Assembly (NCBI GenBank): GCA_027886175.1
Contig: JAJNNQ010000077.1
Span: 4,092,001 to 4,156,000, forward strand
Direction of reading: 5' to 3'
Length of the DNA: 64,000 nucleotides
Origin: Phylloscopus collybita
Taxonomy: Eukaryota; Chordata; Aves; Passeriformes; Phylloscopidae
Part shown: positions 56,010-64,000 of the stretch, piece after piece
Position numbering within the stretch: position 1 is the stretch's first letter
How the letters are laid out: every line of letters starts with the position of its first letter
Notes under the pieces: model-generated
Database searches by the model: none
Seen by the model: only the letters and a program-made list of their open reading frames with translations
What the model was told of the DNA's origin: nothing
Made by a program: the position numbers and the translations under genes

Positions 56010-56740
56010 GCACTGCAGGTTCTTCAAAGGACTTTGGGTTTGGCTTTTGCCTTGGAGTTTCTGAGAAGTTTCTGCAATCCTGGCCTCCAATTATCTGCTT
56101 TAATTAGTCCCTTGAGAGGCTTTGTCAGTAACAACACTCAGTGGGGCTCATTAATACTTCAAGGTACTTCAGTTATTTGAAGGTACTTGGTGTTTCCCTT
56201 TTAAATCTGTTTCTGTGAGAAAGATTGTGCAATCATGGCCCCAATTATCTACTTTAACAAGTCCCTTGGGATTCTTAGTCCGTAAAAACACTCAGTGGGG
56301 CTCATTAATACTTCAAGGTACTCAAAGTTTCTTAAAGAACTTTTTTTTTGGCACTGAGTTTTTGAGAAGTTTTTGTGCAATCCTGGCCTCCAATTATCTG
56401 CTTTAATGAGTCCCTTGAGAGCTTTGCACTGACACCTTGTGGGGCTCATTAATGCTTTGAGATACTCAAGGTTTTTAAGGTACTTTTGGAATTTCCTGCC
56501 CACACTGTGTCTCTGAGAGGTTTTTGTGCAATCCTGGCCTCCAGATCTCCCTTCCAAGGAATCCATGAGGAGCCTCTGTCAGGGATGGACCTCAGTGGGA
56601 CCCATTAATGCCTGGAGACACTTTGGGTTTTTCTTCTGACTTGGACTCCTGGAAAGGTTTGTGCAATCTCCTCTCAGGCCCTGAGGTTCCAGGGCTCAGT
56701 ACCAAATGCACCATGGGGCTCATTAGGATCAAGCAAGTCC
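56010..56740. repeat. ~150-bp tandem repeat, five degenerate units
   Basis: GCAATCCTGGCC-type landmarks at 56073, 56229, 56377, 56528 and 56663 give spacings of 156, 148, 151 and 135. Each unit also carries GTGGGGCTCATTAATGC-like sequence. Confidence 0.85.
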
Positions 56741-57589
56741 TGACAAACCATGGCTCTGCCTTGATTTCCCTCTGGTCTGGTGCAGTTCATTAGGAAAGTT
56801 TCCTGCTACAGTTGTGGAGAAATATTTCAAAGAGTTTCTAAGAAATACACATTCCTTTTATAAAGGGTTCTTTTATTACTGCTCTGTTTAGAGCAGAGGT
56901 GACTGCAGCATCCAGTGATTGATATTGATCCAGGGTCCTTCCTCAGGAGGTCTGGGCTTCTCAGAGCAGCTGTGCCTTGAGGTCTGACCCAGTGTGGACA
57001 ACCTTGTTCCACATTCTCCAACCCCATCCTGTCTCTCCTCACTCACCTGGGACCTGCTTTGCTTGGAGAGCTGCCCACACTCAGGCAAACAGGGCCTTCC
57101 TGCATTTTTTAGCAATGTAAAACTCCTGAGTTTCCCCACTGAGAACAGACACCCTCCTCAGGTGTGTGCCAAGTCCAAGGTGCCACCAAGGCCACTGCAG
57201 CCCTTCCCTGGGCCAGGAATGAGAGTGGATCATCATCCCACCCTGCACTGGGCCATTGCAAGGGGCTGTGGCCATGGACACTGCACTCACCCCACTGCTG
57301 GGTTTGGGTGCCACAGCAACCCCCATCAGTTCAATTTTCCTTGGAAAGCAGCCCAAGGAGTCATTTCTGCAGCCAGGTTCCATGGCCAGGGGGATGTGGG
57401 AGACTGCAGGTGGTCAATGCCCCGTCCCTGGAAACATTCCAGTCCAGCTGGGACAGGGCTCTGAACAGCCTGATCTGGTGAAAGATGTCCCTGCTCATCC
57501 CAGGCCTGGACAAGAGGCCTGAGTGAGGCCTGAACAACAGGCCCTGAGACAAAGGTGACCTCTGGCTGAACCTTCCAACTCAAGGTTAT
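56741..57589. other. Unassigned sequence
   Basis: No recognisable gene, RNA or mobile-element landmark; several short frames on both strands. Confidence 0.4.
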
Positions 57590-59324
57590 CTTTGTATCTG
57601 CTCATTGGTGAAAGATGCATGGTCATTAGTACTGTGATAGACGTATCCACTCATTAGTGAAACATGGTTTGACCTTTCTGTGTTTGGAAGCTGGACAAGG
57701 CCATGAAATCTGACATCTGGCCTTGTTTGGGGCTGTATGGTCAGAGTCACCTCCCTTGGTTCCTCCTTGAAACCTGGCCAGGCTTTGGGAGGGACCCAAG
57801 AAGAGGATGAATCCAGATGTTCCCACACTAGAAGTGCTGTCAGTTTGTTTATTCAGCACTATCAAAGCTGGGCCCTCTCCCAGCAAGGCTGGAGCCTCAC
57901 CTGTGGCTGGAGGCACCTGCAGGAATTCCCAGTGTCCGGGAGTGGCTCTGCAGTCCTTGGCTGTGACAGCTTCCCCCAGCTGATGTGTGGGTGTGGGTGA
58001 TGGGAAAGTCTGAGGGTCACTGCTGATGGATCTTCCTTACTCACTGCGGGCAATCTTTGGTAATGATGGTTGGGTGCATTGCTGAGCTGCTCCTTTTGTG
58101 CTCCTTTGCGTCTTTGAACTACAGTAAATGACCCTTATTCCTTCAGGTGGTGTTTGTGTCTTTGGTGCTGACCCTGCCCACTGGTAAAACAACATTGGTG
58201 AAGTCTGGCCAGATCACACCAGAATGCCACTTTTAAAATGTAAATGTAAGGAATCAGTCCCATCAGAAATTCCTGAATGGGAAGCCTTTCCCTGGAGCTC
58301 GCTGGCTCTGGAGGGGCCTGAGGTCAGAGCACCGTGCGAGCAGTGGGGCAGTCAGTTAAAACAGGCTGAACTGCTGGATGTTTTAAAATGCATCCAAAAA
58401 TTGCATATGGAAAAAGAACTTGTGGGTTTGGGAAGGTGAGGATGGATTTTGGTCACAGCACATTGGAAACAGCACCACCAGGAGGAACAGAAGCACTGTG
58501 AAACCCCCTGTCCCAAAGGCACCGGGGACACAACTGCAGCACAGGGAGGAGCCCTGGATCCATCAAAAGCCCACAGAGGGAAATTGGAAATCAGACCTTT
58601 GGTACTGGGAATGGGAGCTGCTGGGTGTGTGGAGACTGCGCATAAACGGCTTCCTAAAGGATGGTTTGGGTCCTGTGTCCAGGCAATCTTGGTGCCTCCC
58701 TTGAGGGTACTTCAGCAACAGCCACAAGGAAGAGTTGGGGCTGAAAAATATAAAGACCCAATAATTGATTGCCAATTAGATAAACCTCTATTAAAGCGAG
58801 AAGTTGAAGCAAGCAGCATGCTGGGAAAGCCAGAGAGCACAAGTCTCAACTCGTGCTCCACACACAGCTTCCAAAGATTTTCCTGTAGCTTCCCATTTTA
58901 TAATCTTTTGGTTTACACACTCCCCTTGGTCCCTGTTTTTCCATGTTTGGTCATAGTTGAGTCTTCTAACTCCGGGAGTCTGGGGTCTTCTGCCCTCTCA
59001 TGGTGGTCGGTGGATGAAGTCTCTCCTCTTCCTTGCAGCACGTCCATGGTGACTTTCTACTGTGGACACCATGGTTTCACCATATCTCCTGTTTTCTCTC
59101 TTCCTTCATGTCTTATGATACAAAATTACATTACTTTATCCTGCACCAAGGCCGGGCTCTTTCTAACTTCTTTACTTCTGTGGTTTCTGCAACTAGCCAT
59201 TATTGCTTAATAGCTTCTACATATTTGCAATTTCTGCAGTTTGCTTAATAGCCCTTACATATTTATAATTATTAACTATAACATTTAACCCAAATTACCT
59301 AAATCATTATTTTCATCTATAACA
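57590..59324. other. Possible old LTR and gag relic, unassigned
   Basis: 57590-58190 has an LTR-like composition, with CAGTAAATGACC and GGTGTTTGTGTC just before a candidate internal start. 58224-58430 contains a short open frame (SEIPEWEAFPWSSLAL) that could be gag-derived. 58810-59324 is T-rich and LTR-like in reverse. None of these has paired ends, so the call is only a suggestion. Confidence 0.25.
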
Positions 59325-59432
59325 GGTCCAAGGACACCACGGTGACACTACAGAACCTCATGGAACCAAGGGGCTATTGTGACATTGTGGGGCCCAATGA
59401 AGTCAAGGAGACCATTGTGAAACTTGGGAGCC
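59325..59432 (+). repeat. D minisatellite block D6
   Basis: About three units with GAACCAAGG and CATTGTGA cores, cut inside a unit by the ERVL LTR at 59433. Confidence 0.82.
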
Positions 59433-60404
59433 TGTCTTGATTTGAAAAGACAGGTATCTGCCAGGGAAACTGGAGTTTCCCTTAGAATGGAGAATGTAAA
59501 CCCCTCACACCCACCAAATTATAATTTTTCAAACAAGGGCTTTCAGGCAAAAATATTTGGAATAGGAATAACAATTCTTTACTAGGAATATTAACAATAC
59601 AAATGTAGTAGAAAAACAAAACCACCTAACCAAGCCAGCAAACAAGCAAACAACAATTTTGGAAAACACTGACAGAGTCAGAGCTACAACCTGACCCCCT
59701 GTTAGTCAGGGTGTTGAAAGCAGTCCAAAAGTGAGTCCTTCTGGAGTGGCAGATGTGGTTCTGTTGAAGTAGAGATGATCCTGTAGCAAAAGGGTCCAGG
59801 GGTGGTGAGGAGGGGTCTGGTGATGGTGAGATGGGCTGTGGGGATGGTGAGATGACATCCGGTCTTCCTCCCAGAAAATCAGGTGAAAGCTGGATGTTTT
59901 TGTGTTCCTGCGTCTCAGTTTTATCCAGACAGAAAACTGCCTGCCCCCCCACTGCCAGGGGGGATGTGGTGCATCTCACAATAGGATGATGGAATGTGGG
60001 GTATAGCCTGGGGAGGTGTTAATACCCCATTGTCAGAACGCGTCCGGCCTCTCCCCCCTTGAGTTACAAGAGATAAAGAAAACCATCTCCTCAATTGCTT
60101 TTAACAGATGAAAATAGAATATACACCCCTGGCTCCACAACCCAAGACATTATTCACCCCTTATTCTATTATCATCTGCATCATACCTAAATCAATAAAC
60201 TCTGCTATACGGAATGAACCTTTACACTCAGTTCTCACTTAGGGTTAGGTTTTCCTGAGGTACACAACTGGTTTTTCCATCTTTCTGCATTACCCACCAA
60301 TTGTAACCAGGTCCTTGAGCAAAGACAATCCCGCGGGTGGGTTAACCCTTCCCTGAGGTGGGGTTAATCCAAACAGTATTTCCTAAAATACCTTTAACCC
60401 AATA
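59433..60404 (-). mobile_element. Truncated ERVL: 3' LTR plus pol end
   Basis: The minus-strand LTR occupies 59433-60149 (717 bp, TGTC...GACA). It is preceded by the purine tract and the last ~230 bases of ERVL pol, homologous to about 17790-17963 and beyond, and cut at 60404 by a CR1 fragment. Its LTR centre matches the 5' LTR of the main provirus and not the 3' LTR. Confidence 0.9.
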
Positions 60405-60790
60405 CACCAGGTGGCCAAGACAGCCAAAGGCTCCTGGCCTGGATCAGGAATGGTGTGGCCAGCAAGAGCAGGGAGGTCATTCTTCCCCAGTGGTCAGCAC
60501 TGGTGAGGCTGCACCTCGAGTGCTGTGTCCAGCTCTGGCCCCTCAGCTCAGGAAGGACATTGACTGCTGTGTCCAGCTCTGGCCCCTCAGCTCAGGATGG
60601 ACATTGAGTGCAGTGTCCAGCTCTGGCCCCTCAGCTCAGGAAGGACAGTGAGACTCTTGAGTGCGTCCAGAGGAGGCACCGAGGCTGCTGAGGGGCTTGG
60701 AACACAACTCCTGTGAGGAACAGCTGAGGGAGCTGGGGTTTTTTTTGCTGGTGGAGACTCAGAGGTGACCTTATCACTCTCTACAACTTT
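60405..60790 (+). mobile_element. CR1 LINE fragment with internal 44-bp triplication
   Basis: CR1 late ORF2/3' region (GTGTCCAGCTCTGG, then GAGGGAGCTGGGG). The segment with GTGTCCAGCTCTGG occurs at 60525, 60569 and 60613, an exact 44-bp period. Confidence 0.85.
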
Positions 60791-61029
60791 AATCTGCTGG
60801 GGGCATGTCACATTGCCCCCATCCCCTCAAAAAACACTAAAATCTCAATCAGCCATCACACATCCCACCCCCACTCCCCCACCAAAAAATAAAATTCCAA
60901 AGGCAAACCCACAAACCAACCACTTCCACCCTGTCCTCATGCACCTTCCCAGGGACCCCAACCCTGGGGGAATGCCCCTGGATTGGGACAAAAAGCTGCT
61001 GAACTGTAAATCATGGTATTCTGTTTAGC

Positions 61030-61625
61030 TTAAAGAAACAGATACTTAGAAAATAAACTATGGGCTTAGAAGCTAGAAGTTAGCAATGTAGAAGAATTGA
61101 AAGTTGACCAAGATTGATGGTTTACATATGATAATATTCAGAGCCAGCCAAAGTGGGGCCAATGCACATATGGAAACATTTAGGCGATATTGATATATAT
61201 TGGATAACACTCAAAGTCGACTGAGAGAGACCCATACATCATGCATGTTGACACTAAAGCTAATAAAGACCAGAATGGAGGGAGCAGCAGGTCAAGTTGT
61301 CGTAGCAATGGGTCAAAGGTGAAAAGTTTAGTAAATGAGGGAGACATTCCTTACTTCCTCCCGTCACCTTCCGACTCATTTTAACAACCACCGACGCAAA
61401 AACGAGGAGGACTATTGCAGCTGCAATAAGTATGCAATTAATTTTAATACCAAGCGGGAATGGGCAGATAGGTGATGAATATGTAGAGGCGGTTTTGGAA
61501 TATGCGTGACTTTTGTGAATCAATAGAAGGCTGAAGCTGTAGAGGGGTGCTCATGACTTTGGGAGCTATCCTGCCTGAACCCATCTCTGAAATAAACATC
61601 CTCTTTTAACTAAATCTGTTGAAAG
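61030..61625 (+). mobile_element. LTR-like segment related to 26841-27487
   Basis: Contains AAAGGTGAAAAGTTTAG, then CCGACTCATTTTAACAACC, then AATAAACATCC near 61590. These match in order with the segment at 26841-27487. Ends undefined. Confidence 0.5.
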
Positions 61626-61951
61626 GCATTTTGTTCTTGCTGTTTGTGCTTCACTGTGCCCCAAGCAGCCTGCAACCACCACATCCCACCAGCCCATCTC
61701 TATTTGTAAACAGATCTAACATAGTCCCTCCCCTGCTGGACTCACTCATCAGCTGTGACAACAGCTGTCCTCCACACACTCTAAGAACTTCCTGCACTGC
61801 CTGTTTTCTGCTGTTTTCAGTTCCCAGCAGATGGCTAGGAGGTTGAAGTCGCCTACAAGAACAAGGGCTGGTGGTCCTGAAACATTCCCCAGCTGCTCAC
61901 AGAATAAGTTGTCCACCTCTTCTTCCTGCTTGGGTGAACAATAACAGACTC
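61626..61951 (-). pseudogene. CR1 ORF2 endonuclease fragment, proximal part
   Basis: On the minus strand the frame reads through a CR1 endonuclease block, VLVGDFNLLAICWELKTAEN, where GDFN is the conserved catalytic-region motif, then FLECVED. Further on, in another frame, it reads DVVVAGCLGHSEA. It is the continuation of 63443-64000, separated by the solo LTR at 61952. Confidence 0.9.
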
Positions 61952-62990
61952 TGTTAGAAATGCACATTTTGGAGTTGGCTTCTCGCAGATATTGAGACGA
62001 CTGTCACACATATATAGTGTAAGAAGGTCGTGCTGTATTTCCTTTTATTTGTGAAATTAAAAATGTAATTAAGGTGTTATTTCCTAATGGTAACATCTAA
62101 ATAAACCAAGCCAAAATACAGGAGGAAACCATCCTGCATTCCTGTGAGAGAAGATCGCTGATAAGGAACAATTGAACCTTTTTTATGGCCAAGAAGGATT
62201 TGGGACACCTAGCCCGGCTAGAAGGCGCCGTGCACAGATAGAGGAACTGCAATTCTTGGGGACCCTTGAAACAGATAAAGCAACTGCAATTCTTGTCCTC
62301 CACAGGCTCCAGAAACCTTCCTGCACTGCCTCTTTCCTGCTGTTTTCGGTTATAAATGCACTTTTTGGAGTTGACTTCTTGCAGATATTGAAATGACTGT
62401 TATATAGCGTAAGAAGGTTGTACTGTATTTCCTTTTATTTGTGGAATTTAAAAATGTAATGAAGGTATATTTCCTAATTGTAACGTCTAAATAGACCAAG
62501 CCAAAGCGCAGGAGGAAACCATCCTGCATTCCTGTGAGAGAAGATCGCTGATAAGGAACAATTGAACCTTTTTATGGTCAAGAAGGGTTTGGGACACCTA
62601 GCTGGCTAGAAGGCGCCGTGCACAGATAAAGGAACTGCAATTCTTGTCCTCCACAGGCTCCAGAAACCTTCCTGCACTGTCTCTTTCCTGCTGTTTTCAG
62701 TTATAAATGCACATTTTGGAGTTGACTTCTTGCAGATATTGAAACGACTGTTATACATACATAGTGTAAGAAGGTTGTACTGTAATTCCTTTTATTTGTG
62801 GAATTTAAAAATGTAATTAAGGTATTATTTCCTAATTGTAACAAAGTAGAGACGGGGTATGTTGTTGTTGTTGTTTTTTTAACTCCTCAACTAGATGGAA
62901 GAAAGAAGGGACGTCCGAAATTCCTGAAATGAAGATTTCTGATAAGGAACAATTGAGCCTTTTTTGAGGAAGACAGATTTACAACATCCA
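61952..62990 (+). repeat. Three tandem units of 350-400 bp inside the LTR
   Basis: GCACATTTTGGAGTTG-like landmarks recur at about 61961, 62357 and 62708. Units two and three are preceded by a ~58-base piece resembling the CR1 host sequence at 61766-61824. The third unit decays after about 62850. Confidence 0.85.
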
Positions 62991-63019
62991 TCCAGACTGC
63001 GTGGAGCCCTGTGATTAAT

Positions 63020-63210
63020 CAATAAATTTTAATACAATCTTATATAATTTATATAATTTTATTAATTAATTTTTATATATAATTTATATATATTTTTATT
63101 AATTTTTATTAATTAATTTTATAAAATTTATATAATTTATATGATTTCTATACTTAATTATTTTGTTATTTATTTTAATAAATAAATAAATATTAATATT
63201 ATGATTATAC
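63020..63210. repeat. AT-rich low-complexity tract
   Basis: TTAATTAATTTTTATATATAA-type sequence within the LTR, almost free of G and C. Confidence 0.9.
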
Positions 63211-63442
63211 TTAAAGGGGGAAGTCTTGAAACCAAAATGAATATTTGAATCGTGCATGAGCTCGTTTAAATACGTAACACCAAGGCTTATAAATACCAAA
63301 GAATTTAGAACGAGCGGGGTGTTGCTTTGCACCCTCAGCTGAGAAGCGACCTCTTTTTGTCTCCTTAATTGTCTGTTTTTATTCTATTTTATTTTTATTA
63401 AACTTATAAATTAATATAAAGAAGTGAAATGTCATTTTTCAC

Positions 63443-64000
63443 AGACTCCCAGCAGAATGTCAGCCTTGTTGGCCTTCCCCTTAACTCTTACCCACAGGCA
63501 TTGAATTCCATCATCATTAGTTTCAATACCTGTGGCATCAAAAGCCTCCCCAATGTAAAGGGTCACCCCTCCACCTCTTCTCCCTCTCCTGTCTCTTCTG
63601 AAGAGCTTGTAGGCATCCAGCTCCAGCTGTGTGAGTCACCCCACCACGTTTCTGTGATGGTGACTACATCACAGCTTTGCTGTTGCACCATGGCCTCCAG
63701 CAGCTCTTGTCTGTTCCCCACGCTGCCTGCATTGGTGTACCTGCACCTCAGCTGGGCATGTTCACCATTTCACCCCTAACTCGTCCTTACCACCCTCGGG
63801 CCAGCTCCCAGACAGCCCAGCTGCAGCCCCTTCTCCCTTCAATACCTAGTTTAAAGCCCTCTCAATGAGTTCTTAACAGAGAGATGTAGCCCATCCATTT
63901 CCAGCAGGCCAGGTGCTGTAAAAGTTGCCCCATGATCAAAGAACTTCAAATTCTGCTGATGACACCAACCCTTGAGCCACTTGCTGATAATGTGGGCTCT
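63443..64000 (-). pseudogene. CR1 ORF2 endonuclease N-terminal part
   Basis: On the minus strand the sequence encodes a degraded CR1 endonuclease start (LLEAMVQQQSCDVVTITETW, where ITETW is the catalytic Glu block, then a GWGDSHSW-like stretch and KANKADILLGV near the LTR). It runs off the window edge at 64000 and continues past the solo LTR into 61951. It is 5' incomplete here and has stops. Confidence 0.85.

Larger units (their letters stand above)
61952..63441 (+). mobile_element. Solo LTR (~1.5 kb) inserted in CR1, with target duplication
   Basis: The CR1 coding sequence breaks at 61951 and resumes at 63442. CAGACTC is present on both sides (61945-61951 and 63442-63448), a 5-7 bp target-site duplication depending on where the ends are set. 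The insert starts TGTTAGAAATGC and ends TTTTTCA, with a TATAAAT box at 63288-63294 and ATTAAA near 63398, fitting an LTR. Its first kilobase is a three-unit tandem repeat, which accounts for the unusual length. Confidence 0.8.

Noticed and set aside
1..64000. tRNA, rRNA or small RNA genes
   Set aside because: No cloverleaf with A and B boxes, ribosomal core or known small RNA pattern was recognised by eye; a covariance-model scan would decide.

Overview
The window is vertebrate nuclear DNA, almost certainly from a bird and plausibly a songbird. The evidence is abundant CR1 LINE fragments, a class III (ERVL-type) provirus, a betaretrovirus-like provirus with an alpharetrovirus-like TM, and two intact olfactory receptor genes that look like the avian-expanded family 14 (gamma-c) group. 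No ordinary multi-exon gene, rRNA, tRNA or CRISPR array was seen. Apart from the two receptors, nearly all coding potential belongs to retroelements.

Layout. 1-1525 (arm A) and 3299-12217 (arm B) recur inverted at 46672-48465 (A') and 28584-35220 (B'), so much of the window is a large interrupted palindrome. A second inverted pair (C 18710-21280, C' 51805-54348) each carries one olfactory receptor. Between B and C sits an ERVL provirus (12218-18709). Between B' and A' sits a betaretrovirus-like provirus on the minus strand (37322-45639). Its gag-dUTPase-protease frame is open, its pol has one in-frame stop, its env is broken once, and it has two extra cysteine-rich reading frames between pol and env. 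The right flank (54.3-64 kb) holds tandem repeats, an ERVL fragment, several LTR-like stretches, and a CR1 element split by a ~1.5 kb solo LTR with a target-site duplication.

A minisatellite with units of about 25-41 bp (cores GAACCAAGG and CATTGTGACAC; called D here) occurs as eight separate blocks and borders most of the retroelements. Both proviruses lack matching target-site duplications, and their two flanks are homologous to different places in the same window. In the ERVL provirus the two LTRs also differ completely in their central part. The simplest reading is that proviral copies and D arrays served as sites of ectopic recombination during growth of an amplicon or palindrome. Assembly chimerism at LTRs is the main alternative.

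Limits: homology was judged by eye, boundaries without clear termini are approximate to tens of bases, and LTR-like calls without paired ends are tentative. GC-rich stretches carry long open frames on both strands that I regard as compositional.
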